64,000 bases of DNA from Allobosea sp. (lineage in GTDB: Bacteria > Pseudomonadota > Alphaproteobacteria > Rhizobiales > Beijerinckiaceae). The stretch is taken from NCBI RefSeq assembly GCF_017308075.1, contig NZ_JAFKFX010000028.1, forward strand, positions 62,001 through 126,000, in the 5' to 3' direction. The notes below the pieces were generated by a model. That model had not been told where the DNA came from. It was given only the letters and a program-made list of their open reading frames with translations, and did not search any database. The position numbers and the translations under genes are program-made. Below are positions 9,696 through 19,209 of the stretch, piece by piece (the first letter of the stretch is position 1; every line of letters starts with the position of its first letter).

Positions 9696-10631
9696 TCAGC
9701 TGTAGCGGATGCGGGGGTCGATGATCGCGGCGAGCACGTCGACCAGCATGTTCACGACCAGGAAGAACAGCACGATTACCAGGATGCAGCCCTGGACCAC
9801 CGGGATGTCGCGCAGCGAGACGCTGTCGACCAGGAGCGAGCCCAGCCCCGGCCAGGCGAAGAGCTTCTCGATCACCACCGCCTGGCCGATCACCGAGCCG
9901 AACTGCAGGCCGACCGTGGTCAGCACGATGACGAGTGCGTTGCGGGCGAGATGCCATTGCACGACGCGGCGCTCGCTCATGCCCTTGGCGCGGGCGGTGC
10001 GGACGAAATCAGCGTTCATGATCTCGAGCACGGCGGCGCGGGTGGTGCGGGCGAGCAGCGCCAGCGGCGCGACTCCGAGCGCGATCGAGGGCAGGATCAG
10101 ATTGCGCAAGGCACCGTCGCCATAGCCGAAGCTCGGCAGCCAGCCGAGCTGCAGCGCGAACAGGTACATCAGCATCAGGCCGAGCCAGAATTTCGGCAAG
10201 GAGAGGCCGGAGACCGCCGTCACCATCGAGACGGTGTCGACGATGCCGCCCGGCCGCAGCGCGGCGAGGAAGCCGAGCGGAACGCCGATCAGGATCGCGA
10301 ACATCATCGAGGCGAAGGCGAGCTGCATGGTCGGCCAGAGCCGCTCGCCGATCAGATGCCAGACCGGCTGGCGGGTGCGGAAGGAGGTGCCGAGATCGAG
10401 CGTCGCGAGCTTGCCGACATAAGTCGCGAAGCGTGTCGCCAGCGGCTGGTCGAGGCCGAACTGCCGGTTCATCCGCTCGACCGCTTCGGCGTCCATGACG
10501 GCGCGGCCATCGGAGATCTGGGTCGAGGCGAAATTGCCGGGAATGACGCTGAACAGCAGGAAGATCAGGCCCGCGACGGCGAGCAGGATCGGAATCGCCT
10601 GCAGCAGGCGCCGGAAGACGAATTGCAGCAT
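9696..10631 (-). CDS. Peptide-type ABC transporter permease, DppB class
   Basis: A 311-residue permease with the classical first helix MLQFVFRRLLQAIPILLAVAG, the FGLDQPLATRFATYVGKLATLDLG region before the second helix and the EAA loop DFVRTARAKGMSERRVV. It pairs with the DppC-type subunit downstream to form the membrane channel of a peptide/nickel/opine-class importer. Confidence 0.92.
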   Translation of the reverse strand: MLQFVFRRLLQAIPILLAVAGLIFLLFSVIPGNFASTQISDGRAVMDAEAVERMNRQFGLDQPLATRFATYVGKLATLDLGTSFRTRQPVWHLIGERLWPTMQLAFASMMFAILIGVPLGFLAALRPGGIVDTVSMVTAVSGLSLPKFWLGLMLMYLFALQLGWLPSFGYGDGALRNLILPSIALGVAPLALLARTTRAAVLEIMNADFVRTARAKGMSERRVVQWHLARNALVIVLTTVGLQFGSVIGQAVVIEKLFAWPGLGSLLVDSVSLRDIPVVQGCILVIVLFFLVVNMLVDVLAAIIDPRIRYS

Positions 10632-10744
10632 GCCGGGTTCCTGGAGCCGGATCCGCTCAGATCGAGCGATCTGAGCGACGAGGCGCTCTCTGGCGGGGCT
10701 CCGGCGGCATGGCTGCCGCCGGACTTGGCGCGCGCAGGTTCGGC

Positions 10745-12334
10745 CTATTTCGCCGCCGGCGAGGAGGCGTCGACCCAGAGCTCGTCATATTGCTGCAAGG
10801 CGAGCTCGGTCGCGTTCGGCTGCAGACCCTTCAGCCAGGGCTGATAGGCCATCACCGCCTTGTTGTAGTTGAAGAACCAGACCGGTGCGTCGTCATAGAT
10901 GATCGCATTGGCCTTCTTCAGCAGCTCGATCCGCTTGGCCGGATCGTCGGTATTGCCGGCCTCGTCGATCAGCTTGTCGACCGCCGGATTCTTGTAGGTC
11001 GTGTAGTTGCAGGCGCTCTGCGGCGTCGCGGAGTGGTAGCACTTCAGGATGGTCAGCGGGTCCGGCCCGGAGGTGTTCGACCAGATATAGGCCTGGAAGT
11101 CGCCCTTCTGGACCGTTCCGCCGAGCGCCGAGCCCTCGATCGGCTTGATCTTCACCTTGACGCCGACCTTGGCGAGCATGGGGATGACCGCCTCGACGAT
11201 CGGTACGCCCCAGCTCTCGTTCGGGGTCGCAGTCCATTCGAACTCGAAGCCGTCGGGATAGCCGGCCTCGGTCAGGAGCTTCTTCGCCTTCTCGGGATCG
11301 AAGGCGTAGGGCTTCATCTCCTTGTCATAAGCCGGCGAGGAGAGCGGCAGCCAGCCGGTCGCACGGTAGGCCTTGTCGCGGACCAGGCGCTTGATGATCA
11401 GATCGGAATCGATCGCGTGGTTGATCGCCTGGCGCACGCGCTTGTCGGAGAAGGGCTTGAAGGCGGGGTTCATGCCCATATTGCGGGTGAAGACCTCGGC
11501 GACCTCGAGGATGCCCTTCGACAGGTTGGGGTCGGCCCGGTAGGCGACGTACTGCGTCGGGCCGAGAATCGAGACGTCGATCTCCTTGTTGCGGAAGGCG
11601 ATGTCGCGCGATGCGGCCTCGCCCATCGGCGAGATCACCACCTTGTCGGCATAGGGCTTGCCGGGCTTGAAATACTTCTCCCAGCGCTCCAGCACCATGC
11701 GCGAGCCCGGCACATGCTCGACGAATTTGAACGGGCCGAGGCCGATCGGCTTGTTGAAGAAGTCCGGCTCCTGCGCTTCCTTGGCCGGGTAGACAGCGGT
11801 CTGGCCGTAATAGAGGAAGAAGCCCGGATCGGCCTTCTCGACCAGTGTCATCTCGAACGTCTGGTCGTCGATCTTCTTCAGGCCGGAGATCTCCTTGGCC
11901 TGGCCCTTCTCGACATCGACCGCGCCCTTGATGCGCCGGATGTGGCGGGCGCCCGGATAGCTCTTCGAGCCGTCCATGATGCGCGTATAGCTCCAGATGA
12001 TGTCGTCGGCCGTCATCTTGCGGCCATTGTGGAAGAGCGCGTCGTCGCGCAGCTTGTAGGTCCAGGTCAGCCCGTCCGCCGACTTGCTGACGGCCGTCGC
12101 GAGCTCCAGCTCCGGCTTGTTCTCCGCCGCATTCCAGCGATAGAGCGAGCGGTGCAGCGCATAGGTGTAGATCTCGTCCTGGATCTGCGGCGAGACATGG
12201 CTGTCATTGCTGGTGAAGGATGTCGCATAGGGCGCGGTGAAGCGGATCGTGCCACCCCGGCGCGGCTGTTCCTGTGCCTGCACGGTGAGGGCCGCCAGCG
12301 TCAGCGCGGTCGACAGAAACCATTTGTTCAACAC
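10745..12334 (-). CDS. Peptide-type ABC transporter substrate-binding protein (SBP_bac_5)
   Basis: A periplasmic binding protein of 529 residues. The GTG start at 12334 is chosen because a GGGAGGA site lies about 7 bases ahead and it opens directly into a signal peptide (LNKWFLSTALTLAALTVQAQ); the in-frame extension upstream to 12409 looks non-coding. SBP_bac_5 features include RGGTIRFTAPY, the WTYKLRDDALFHNGRKMTADD block and FSDKRVRQAINHAID. Class members bind di/oligopeptides, nickel, opines or glutathione; the ligand here is unknown. A 113-base gap before the first permease probably allows excess expression of the binding protein. Confidence 0.88.
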   Translation of the reverse strand: MLNKWFLSTALTLAALTVQAQEQPRRGGTIRFTAPYATSFTSNDSHVSPQIQDEIYTYALHRSLYRWNAAENKPELELATAVSKSADGLTWTYKLRDDALFHNGRKMTADDIIWSYTRIMDGSKSYPGARHIRRIKGAVDVEKGQAKEISGLKKIDDQTFEMTLVEKADPGFFLYYGQTAVYPAKEAQEPDFFNKPIGLGPFKFVEHVPGSRMVLERWEKYFKPGKPYADKVVISPMGEAASRDIAFRNKEIDVSILGPTQYVAYRADPNLSKGILEVAEVFTRNMGMNPAFKPFSDKRVRQAINHAIDSDLIIKRLVRDKAYRATGWLPLSSPAYDKEMKPYAFDPEKAKKLLTEAGYPDGFEFEWTATPNESWGVPIVEAVIPMLAKVGVKVKIKPIEGSALGGTVQKGDFQAYIWSNTSGPDPLTILKCYHSATPQSACNYTTYKNPAVDKLIDEAGNTDDPAKRIELLKKANAIIYDDAPVWFFNYNKAVMAYQPWLKGLQPNATELALQQYDELWVDASSPAAK

Positions 12335-12477
12335 GTAAAATCCTCCCAAATCCGGTTGAAATCGCGTCGGGCTTGCCGGTTTGTCCGGCTTGGTGCCCGC
12401 TTCTAGCACGAACCATTTGTGTACGAACCATAGCTGGCTTTCGGCCGCTGTCTCCCCCTTCTCTTTGCGGAGTGCCG

Positions 12478-14106
12478 TCAGCCGGCGCTTGCCCGGTCGT
12501 AGACGACCTTGCCGCCGCGGATGGTGAGGTCGCAGCGCGTATCCTTCAGGATCTCCTCGGGTGAAGCCGTCAGGAGATCGCGCGAGAACACCGCGACATC
12601 GGCGAGGAAGCCCGCAGCGAGCTTGCCCTTCACACCCTCCTGCTTCTGCGAGAAGGCGCCGTATTCGGTGTAGGCCTGCAGGGCTTCCTCGATCGAGACG
12701 CGCTGACGCTCATCCATCACCGTGCCGCGCCAGGTCTGCCGGGTCAGCATGGTGTGGAAATTCGGGAACGGGTTCGGGTCGCAGACCGGCGCGTCGCTGC
12801 CGGTCGCCGGCTTCAGGCCGAGGTCGAACCAGGTCCGGAACGGATAGCTCGGCAGCGCCCGTTCCTCGCCGAGCACCTTGACATAGGCGTCGCCGAAATC
12901 ATGGATGAAGACCTGCTGCGGGCAGGGATAGATCCCGGCCTTGAGCATCCGCTCATGCTGCTGCGGTGTCGAGAATCCGCAATGCTCGATACGGTGACGC
13001 CGGTCGGGATCGGGATGGGCTGCGAGCGCCTTCTCATAGGCCGTGATCAATTGCTCGATCGCCGCATCGCCGATCGCATGGCAGGCGAGCTGGTAGCCCT
13101 TGGCATGGGCGTCCAGCACCTGGCGCTCGAGATCCTCGTTCGAGAGCATCTGCACGCCGGTGGTCCGGTCCTCACCGAGATAGGGCTCGCTCATCCAGGC
13201 GGTACGCCCGCCGGCCGAGCCGTCGAGGAAGATCTTGACCGCGCCGACCATCAGCATCTCGTCGCCGGTGCCGGAGATCAGCCCGGCTTCATGGCATTGT
13301 GGCACGATCGAGCGGCCCTCGTCGCCGAGCAAGGCGAGCCAGGTCCGGACCGGCAGGCGTCCGTCGCGCTTGGCGCGATGATAGGCGGCAATCTCGCCGA
13401 AGCCGCCCTTCTGGCCGACGGCGGCGTCCATGCAGGAGGTGATGCCGAGCGAGAGCAGATAGTTGCCGCCGCGCTCGATGCCGGAGACGAGATCCTCTTC
13501 GGTCGGCGGCGGGATCACCGCCGTGACGGGGGCGCGGGCGTTCTCGGCGAGCAGGCCGGTGAGCTTGCCGTTCGCCTGCTCGATCAGCCCGCCGGGCGGC
13601 GTCGGCGAGGTCTCGTCGATGCCGGCGAGCTTGAGCGCCAGCGAGTTGCAGATCGAGATATGGCCGCAGGTCCGCACCAGCATCACCGGATTGTCCGGCG
13701 AGGCCCGGTCGAGCTCATCGCGATAGGGATGGCGGCCGGTGTCGAGCTTGGTCTGGTCGTAGCCGCGCGCCAGCACCCATTCGCCGGGCTTCAACCTCGC
13801 GGCGCGTGTCGCGATCTCGCTGAGCAGGGCTGCCAGCGTCGGCGCATTGGCCGGGCGGGCATCGACCCAGTCCATGGTCATGCCGAGCGAGATCAGGTGC
13901 AGATGGGAGTCGTTCAGCCCCGGCGTCGCAAGCCGGCCGGCGAGGTCGATGATCTCGGTCTGCGGTCCGGTGAGGCCGGCGAGTTCGGCTTCGCTGCCGG
14001 CGGCGAGCACCTTGTCGCCCCAGATCGCCAGCGCCTCGACCACGCCTTCCTCCCGGCCGCACCAGATCGGCCCGCCGCGCAGCACGATATCGGCCTTGAC
14101 GCTCAT
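12478..14106 (-). CDS. Amidohydrolase family 3 protein (YtcJ type)
   Basis: A 542-residue metal-dependent hydrolase of the YtcJ/N-substituted-formamide-deformylase group. Visible metal-site motifs are NDSHLHL (residues about 63-69), the lysine-region segment AVKIFLDGS, HAIGDAAI, HRIEHCGF and GSDAPV (Asp). Such enzymes hydrolyse exocyclic amide or formamide bonds. It sits between the M81 peptidase gene and the binding-protein gene on the same strand, so it probably acts in the cytoplasm on material delivered by the transporter (inference). Confidence 0.85.
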   Translation of the reverse strand: MSVKADIVLRGGPIWCGREEGVVEALAIWGDKVLAAGSEAELAGLTGPQTEIIDLAGRLATPGLNDSHLHLISLGMTMDWVDARPANAPTLAALLSEIATRAARLKPGEWVLARGYDQTKLDTGRHPYRDELDRASPDNPVMLVRTCGHISICNSLALKLAGIDETSPTPPGGLIEQANGKLTGLLAENARAPVTAVIPPPTEEDLVSGIERGGNYLLSLGITSCMDAAVGQKGGFGEIAAYHRAKRDGRLPVRTWLALLGDEGRSIVPQCHEAGLISGTGDEMLMVGAVKIFLDGSAGGRTAWMSEPYLGEDRTTGVQMLSNEDLERQVLDAHAKGYQLACHAIGDAAIEQLITAYEKALAAHPDPDRRHRIEHCGFSTPQQHERMLKAGIYPCPQQVFIHDFGDAYVKVLGEERALPSYPFRTWFDLGLKPATGSDAPVCDPNPFPNFHTMLTRQTWRGTVMDERQRVSIEEALQAYTEYGAFSQKQEGVKGKLAAGFLADVAVFSRDLLTASPEEILKDTRCDLTIRGGKVVYDRASAG

Positions 14107-14211
14107 GCGTCGGCTCCCGCCGCTAGCCTGCTCCCGATTGCCTTCATGCGTTCCTCCGTCCTGTCGCCGCCGGCGCTTTGCGGCCGGTCGGCACGAAACC
14201 TTGCAGCCTAC

Positions 14212-15699
14212 TCAGATGTCGTCCAGCGGGAAGATCGGCCGGCGCACCTTGCGATAAGGCCGCTCCTTGAAATTCTTGGTCGAGAGCGCGCCTGTGTCGA
14301 CCTCGATCACCTCGCGCGCGATCGGCTCGAAGGCGGCGCGGAAATGCTGCATCGACTTGACGATCAGGGTCGACTTCCGCGTCGGCTCGACGCCGAGCGA
14401 GGTGAACTGCGCCGTATCGGTCGCCTGGCCGTTATGGGTGATGACGATGATCTCGACATCGTCGACGCGCAGCAGGGCCGAGAGCCCGTAATTGCGCCAG
14501 ACGCCGCCACCCATCGGCCCGTAGCAGATGAAATGCCCGTCGGTCAGCGCCACGACATGGGCGTCGAGGTCGAGCGGACCGCCGCCCGTCGTCGGATCGA
14601 CCTTGCCGCCGAGCTTGAGCTTCACCCGGTTGCCGACGCCGGCCGCCTCTGCCGCAAGCGCGGCTTCCGGATCGCGGATCGCGTGGAAGCCGACATTCTT
14701 GAGACCCGCCTCGATCACGGCCCGCAGCAGATTTGTCGCGTCGCCATAGGCGCCCGAGCCCGGATTGTCTGAATAGTCGGAGATCACCAGCGGCTTGCCA
14801 CCGGCTTCCGGCCCGAGCGTACCTTCGCCCGCCTTGGCCCTGGCCATCGCCTCCTTCAACGGGGTGAAGTGGATCGAGGAGAAGCGGCGCTGCTCCCAGG
14901 CATAATCCATCAGCTCCTCGGCGATGGCCTGCGCCTTGCCGCGATCGTCATGGGTGACGGCGATGGAGGGGCCGATATCGTGGACATCGGCTGAGGAGAA
15001 GCCGGCCTGGACACTGACCACGAGCGCCTCCCCGGCGGCCTCCAGCGCGTCGCCGCGGCGCAGCAGCTCCATGAACGGCGGCGAGGTCGTGCGCCCGCCA
15101 TCGAGCGCGTAGAGGATCGGCCGGCGCGCCACTGCGACGCGCGGCCGGATCTCGCCCTGCATCGCCCGTTCCAGCAGTTCGGCGCCCTGCCAGCTCCGCT
15201 CATACTGGTCGATATGCGGATAGGTCCGGTAGGAAATCAGCGCATTGGCGTTGTCGGCCATGGCTTGCGTCAGCGTCGCGTGCAGATCGAGCACAGAGAC
15301 GATCGGCACATCCTCGCCGACCCTGGCGCGGATGCGCTTCAGCAGCTCGCCCTCGCCATCGTCGGAGCTTTCGGTCGCCATCGCGCCGTGCAGGTGCAGC
15401 AGCACGCCGTCGAGCCGCTCGCAGGCGGAAAGGATCATCCCGGCAAAGACATCGAAGGCCGCGTCGGTGACACGGCCTGAGGGATTGGCTCCGGTGACGA
15501 GCGGGTGGACGAGGCTCCAGCCGAACTTCTCGGCGGCCTCGAAGGCCGCGCCCATCGCAGTCCGCGTGCCCTGGAAGGCGGTCGGCACCTCATTGTCGCG
15601 GAAGACGCCGTGATGGCGGAACACCGCCTCATCCGTGAGCTGAACACTGAACGTGTTCGTCTCGTGCATGAACTCCGCGATCAGAACGCGTTTGGCCAT
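14212..15699 (-). CDS. M81 family metallopeptidase (MlrC-like)
   Basis: A 495-residue protein homologous to MlrC, the last enzyme of microcystin/linear-peptide breakdown. Hallmarks are the N-terminal EFMHETNTFS, the zinc-site region LDLHATLT and SYRTYPHID, and a C-terminal lobe with GPMGGGVWRNYGLSALLRVDD. The ATG at 15699 is chosen since it yields the family's start MAKRVLIAEFMHETNTF; the longer open frame to 16068 is antisense to the next gene. It is the first gene of the leftward block with the amidohydrolase and transporter. Confidence 0.88.
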   Translation of the reverse strand: MAKRVLIAEFMHETNTFSVQLTDEAVFRHHGVFRDNEVPTAFQGTRTAMGAAFEAAEKFGWSLVHPLVTGANPSGRVTDAAFDVFAGMILSACERLDGVLLHLHGAMATESSDDGEGELLKRIRARVGEDVPIVSVLDLHATLTQAMADNANALISYRTYPHIDQYERSWQGAELLERAMQGEIRPRVAVARRPILYALDGGRTTSPPFMELLRRGDALEAAGEALVVSVQAGFSSADVHDIGPSIAVTHDDRGKAQAIAEELMDYAWEQRRFSSIHFTPLKEAMARAKAGEGTLGPEAGGKPLVISDYSDNPGSGAYGDATNLLRAVIEAGLKNVGFHAIRDPEAALAAEAAGVGNRVKLKLGGKVDPTTGGGPLDLDAHVVALTDGHFICYGPMGGGVWRNYGLSALLRVDDVEIIVITHNGQATDTAQFTSLGVEPTRKSTLIVKSMQHFRAAFEPIAREVIEVDTGALSTKNFKERPYRKVRRPIFPLDDI

Positions 15700-15829
15700 T
15701 CCGGCTTCGTCCCCCCTGGACCGATTTTCTTTTTTGTAGCGTGGGTCCGGGCCGTTGCCAGCCCGAACCCGTGATGTTTCCCCAGCGTTGCCCCGCTGGC
15801 GGGTCTGCGCCGATCCTGCTGCGCGCGCT

Positions 15830-16948
15830 TCAGGCGGCGCAGGCCGCGTCGAGTTGCTGGCCGGCATCCTCGGGCCGGGCATAGGCGCGGCCGAAGCGGT
15901 TGGCGAGGAAGGCGTCGAGGCCGATATCCTCCTGCCTGACGAAGCCCTTCTGCGGCAGCCTGCCCTGGGCGAGCAGGTCGAGCACGGCGCAGATGCCCGA
16001 AGCGGTGGTGATCTGGATGGCGGAGCGCATCTTGCCGCCGACCACGCCGCTATAGACCTTGTTGGCATAGGTCTGCTGGGTCAGCCGGCCGTTCATCCTG
16101 CCGCTGACCGTGACGAAGATCACGACCACGTCCTGCAGCGTGCTCGGCAGGGCGTTCTCGAAAATGTCCTTCAGCACGTCGCGGCGGTCGGCGAGGCGCA
16201 GGTCCTGCAGCAGCGCCTTCATGATCGCGCAATGGCCGGGATAGCGGATGGTGCGATAGTTCAGCGTGCGGACCTTGCCGGCCAGCGTGTCGCAGAGCGT
16301 GCCGAGCCCGCCGGAGGTGTTGAAGGCCTCATAGGTGACGCCGTCGAGCGAGAACTCCTCGCGCTCTTCCATTGCCGGCACCAGGATGCGCTCGCCGTTG
16401 ACGATTGCCTCGCAGGGCTCGCAATACTCGTTGATGACCCCGTCCGTGCTCCAGGTCAGATTGTAGTTCAGCGCGTTGGACGGGTATTGCGGCAGGGCGC
16501 CGACGCGCAGCCGCAGGCTGTCGAGCTGATCGAAATCGCGCGCGAGATCAGCGGCGACGATCGAGATGAAGCCCGGTGCCAGGCCGCATTGCGGGATCAG
16601 CGCCGCCTTGGCATCGACCGCGAGCTCCTTGACGCGGCGCGTCGAGGCGACGTCCTCGGTCAGGTCGAGATAGTGCACGCCAAGCTCGGCGGCCGCTTCG
16701 GCGATCCGCGTCGTCAGATCGTAGGGGGCGGCGCTGAGCACGGCGAACTGGCCGGCGAGCACCTGCCGCAGGGCGGCGGGGTCGGTGATGTCGAGCTTGC
16801 GCGTCGCGAGCGCAGCCCCGGTCGGGATCGCCGCGAGCTGTTCCTGCGAACGGTCCGCCACGGTGACCCGGTAATCTCCGGTGGCGACGAGCAGGTCGGC
16901 GATGGTCGCGCCGATCTTGCCGGCGCCGATGACGACGACGTTCTTCAT
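15830..16948 (-). CDS. Saccharopine-dehydrogenase-fold enzyme, probable L-lysine 6-dehydrogenase
   Basis: A 372-residue NAD(P)-dependent oxidoreductase with an N-terminal Rossmann motif VIGAGKIGATIA (residues 5-16) and the HYLDLTEDVASTR and PQCGLAPGFISIVAADLA segments of the saccharopine dehydrogenase-like family. The block ALPQYPSNALNYNLTWSTDG resembles what I recall of lysine 6-dehydrogenase (LysDH) from Agrobacterium, which converts lysine to the 2-aminoadipate semialdehyde/piperideine product. The divergent Lrp-type regulator supports amino-acid catabolism. The LysDH label is from memory of the family, not a search. Confidence 0.68.
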   Translation of the reverse strand: MKNVVVIGAGKIGATIADLLVATGDYRVTVADRSQEQLAAIPTGAALATRKLDITDPAALRQVLAGQFAVLSAAPYDLTTRIAEAAAELGVHYLDLTEDVASTRRVKELAVDAKAALIPQCGLAPGFISIVAADLARDFDQLDSLRLRVGALPQYPSNALNYNLTWSTDGVINEYCEPCEAIVNGERILVPAMEEREEFSLDGVTYEAFNTSGGLGTLCDTLAGKVRTLNYRTIRYPGHCAIMKALLQDLRLADRRDVLKDIFENALPSTLQDVVVIFVTVSGRMNGRLTQQTYANKVYSGVVGGKMRSAIQITTASGICAVLDLLAQGRLPQKGFVRQEDIGLDAFLANRFGRAYARPEDAGQQLDAACAA

Positions 16949-17067
16949 AAAAACTTCTCCTGACGAATTTCGGTGCCAAGCTTGGCCGGTGCCTTCGTCA
17001 GATAGAAGTAGGCTTCGCGACGATTCATATAGGTTTTTTCGGCGATACGCCGTAAGCTTTAGACATT
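16949..17067. promoter_or_regulatory. Divergent promoter region between the LysDH-like gene and the lrp-type gene
   Basis: A 119-base shared control region, A/T-richer than its flanks. It contains the inverted pair CGGCGATACGCCG (17040-17052) and the run ATATAGGTTTTTTC. Lrp/AsnC regulators usually control a divergent neighbour from such a gap; specific binding sites cannot be assigned by eye. Confidence 0.5.
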
Positions 17068-17499
17068 ATGCCGATCGACCAGACCGACCGACAGCTTCTG
17101 ATCCTGCTGACCGAGAACGCCCGCGCGCCGGTGGCCGAGCTCGGCCGCAAGCTCGGCCTCTCCCGCACGACGGTGCAGAGCCGGATCGAGCGGCTAGAGC
17201 GCCGGGGCGTCATCGGCGGCTACACGGCGCGGCTGTCGGAGGATTACGAGAAGGGGCAGGTCAAGGCGCATATCCTGATCACGGCGGTGACCAAGCTCGC
17301 CGCCAGGGTCGAGGCCGAGCTGCGCCGGATCCCCGAAGTGCGCACGCTGCACTCCGTCAGCGGTCATTTCGACATGATCGCCGTCGTCGTCGCCCCGTCC
17401 ATCGGCGAGCTCGACGCGCTGATCGACCGGATCGGTGCGCTCGACGGCGTCGAGCGCACCATGTCCTCGATCATTCTGTCGACGAGGATCGAGCGGTAG
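17068..17499 (+). CDS. Lrp/AsnC family transcriptional regulator
   Basis: A 143-residue regulator with an N-terminal winged-helix domain (DQTDRQLLILLTENARAPVAELG, then LGLSRTTVQSRIERLERRGVI) and a C-terminal RAM/AsnC_trans_reg domain (about residues 65-143) that binds amino acids and oligomerises. It is divergent from the lysine-dehydrogenase-like gene, so lysine or a related amino acid is the likely effector (inference). The PfkB gene follows 21 bases later on the same strand. Confidence 0.9.
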   Translation: MPIDQTDRQLLILLTENARAPVAELGRKLGLSRTTVQSRIERLERRGVIGGYTARLSEDYEKGQVKAHILITAVTKLAARVEAELRRIPEVRTLHSVSGHFDMIAVVVAPSIGELDALIDRIGALDGVERTMSSIILSTRIER

Positions 17500-17520
17500 C
17501 GTGACGAAGCGAGGGCTACG

Positions 17521-18477
17521 ATGATTCTGGTCTGTGGTGAGGCGTTGGTCGATCTCTTCGTCGATGCACCGCAAGAAGGCGAGATGCCGGCCCGCGCCGT
17601 CGCCGGCGGTTCGCCTTTCAATGTCGCGATCGGCCTCGCGCGGCTCGGCGTGGCGGCCGGCTTCCTCGGCGGCCTGTCGCGGGATCATTTCGGGCAGATG
17701 CTGGCCGGGCGCCTCGCCAAGGAGGGCGTCGACACAGGCTTCCTCGTTCGCAGCGAGCGGCTGTCGACGATCTCGGTCGTCGCCACCGGCGCCGATGGCC
17801 AGCCGAGCTACGCCTTTCATGGCGAGGGCGCAGCCGACCGTTCGCTCATGCCGGCCGAGCTGCCGCAATCCCTGTCTGCCGAGGTCGAGGCTCTGACCTT
17901 CGGTTCCTATTCGATGGTCGCCGAGCCCGGAGCTTCGGCTTTCGCCACCCTCGCCGAGCGCGAGGGGCGGCGGCGCGTCATCAGCGTCGATCCCAATCTG
18001 CGCCCCGGTGTCGAGCCCGACATGGCACGCTGGCGCGTCATGGGCGAACGCTTCTATCGCAGCGCCACCATCGTCAAGGCCAGCGACGAAGATGTCCGGC
18101 TCGCCTGGGAAGGCCGCTTTTCGCTCGCCGATGCCGCGCAATACTGGCTCGCTTGCGGTGCGGCGCTGGTGGTGATCACCCGCGGCGCCGAAGGGGCGCT
18201 CGGCTTCTCTCGCGCCGGCAGCGTCGCTGTCGAGCCGCGGCCCGCAGCGGTCCGCGACACGGTCGGCGCCGGCGACAGTTTCCACGCGGCGCTGCTGGCA
18301 CAGCTGTCGCGCAGCGGAAGGCTGCGTCGCGACGCGATCGCGGCGCTCGAGCTGTCGGAGATCGAGGAACTGCTGGGCTATGCTGCCGCGGCGGCGGCGA
18401 TCACCGTCTCGCGCCGCGGCGCCGACCTGCCGACGGCGGCCGAAATCGACGCTGTGCTTGCGGCCGGGCGGGGCTGA
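17521..18477 (+). CDS. PfkB family carbohydrate kinase (fructokinase-like)
   Basis: A 318-residue ribokinase-fold sugar kinase. The first signature region GGSPFNVAIGLARLG (about residues 36-50) and the second, DTVGAGDSFHAALL with its catalytic Asp, are intact. The MILVCGEALVDLF opening and length suit the fructokinase branch. It is 21 bases downstream of the Lrp-type gene but its product would fit the adjoining sugar locus; it converges on the HAD phosphatase gene with a 7-base gap. Substrate is inferred only as a ketohexose. Confidence 0.82.
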   Translation: MILVCGEALVDLFVDAPQEGEMPARAVAGGSPFNVAIGLARLGVAAGFLGGLSRDHFGQMLAGRLAKEGVDTGFLVRSERLSTISVVATGADGQPSYAFHGEGAADRSLMPAELPQSLSAEVEALTFGSYSMVAEPGASAFATLAEREGRRRVISVDPNLRPGVEPDMARWRVMGERFYRSATIVKASDEDVRLAWEGRFSLADAAQYWLACGAALVVITRGAEGALGFSRAGSVAVEPRPAAVRDTVGAGDSFHAALLAQLSRSGRLRRDAIAALELSEIEELLGYAAAAAAITVSRRGADLPTAAEIDAVLAAGRG

Positions 18478-18484
18478 AAAGTCT

Positions 18485-19156
18485 TCAGCTCGCGGCCGTC
18501 GCGAAATCCGCCGCTTCGTTGAACGCGTCGAGCGTCCGCTCCGGCTTCAGCGCCTCGCAGGTTTCGGCATTGCCGAAGCCGTAGCGGGCCCAGAAGGCGG
18601 GCACGCCGATATTGCGGGCGAAGCGGATATCGGTCTCGGTATCCCCGAGCATGAAGGTCTGCTCGGGACGGATATCGGGAAAGCGCGGCGCGATGAGCGT
18701 GTGATAGCTGTCGGGGCGCGGCTTTCTGACGAAACCGGGCGCATCGCCGATCACCATCTCGAAATGCTCGTCTATGCCGAAATGGCGCAGGGCCGGCGCG
18801 AGCGAGGTCTCGCCCTTGTTGGAGAGCACGATGCTGCGGCAGCCGGCGGCTGCAAGGCTCTCCAGCCCCTCCCGCACGCTGGGGAAGAGTTCGGTGAGAG
18901 CGAGACCCTCGCCGCCATTGTAGATTTCGCGATAGCGGCCTGCCCAGGCGGCGCGCTCGGGATCGTCCGGCTCCAGCCCGAGCAGTCCGCCGAAGAGATC
19001 GCTGGCGACAGCGCCGCTGCCGATCGCGCTTTCGACCTCGGCCGCGTCGGGTGCCGGGCGGTCGAAGGACGCGAAGGTCAGGTCGATGACATGGCGGACC
19101 GCATCATGCGTGCTGCAGATCGTGCCGTCGAAATCGATGATCGCGAGCTTGTACAC
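18485..19156 (-). CDS. HAD superfamily hydrolase, phosphoglycolate-phosphatase-like
   Basis: A HAD-IA phosphatase of 223 residues from a GTG at 19156. The four HAD motifs are visible: IIDFDGTI, VLSNKG, the KPRPDSY lysine and MLGDTETD. The GTG is chosen as it gives the normal YKLAIIDFDGT start and lies downstream of an AGGAAAGG site; an alternative ATG at 19213 would overlap the deoR-type stop by ATGA and add a Cys/Arg-rich leader that looks unnatural. It follows the DeoR regulator and may dephosphorylate an intermediate of the sugar locus (inference). Confidence 0.82.
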   Translation of the reverse strand: MYKLAIIDFDGTICSTHDAVRHVIDLTFASFDRPAPDAAEVESAIGSGAVASDLFGGLLGLEPDDPERAAWAGRYREIYNGGEGLALTELFPSVREGLESLAAAGCRSIVLSNKGETSLAPALRHFGIDEHFEMVIGDAPGFVRKPRPDSYHTLIAPRFPDIRPEQTFMLGDTETDIRFARNIGVPAFWARYGFGNAETCEALKPERTLDAFNEAADFATAAS

Positions 19157-19209
19157 CGGGGTTTTGGACCTTTCCTCGCCTGACCGGCTGCGCTTGCAGC
19201 CGCAGGTTT

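Noticed and set aside
10709-12406. A 565-codon plus-strand open frame opposite the peptide-binding protein
   Set aside because: Antisense shadow; the minus-strand frame has a signal peptide, a ribosome site and SBP_bac_5 motifs.
12754-14772. A 672-codon plus-strand open frame opposite the amidohydrolase and M81 genes
   Set aside because: It crosses two well-supported minus-strand genes and has no family features.
15743-15770. Hairpin GGGTCCGGGC / GCCCGAACCC as terminator of the LysDH-like gene
   Set aside because: In the direction of that gene the stem is followed by an A-run, not a T-run, so it does not fit intrinsic termination.
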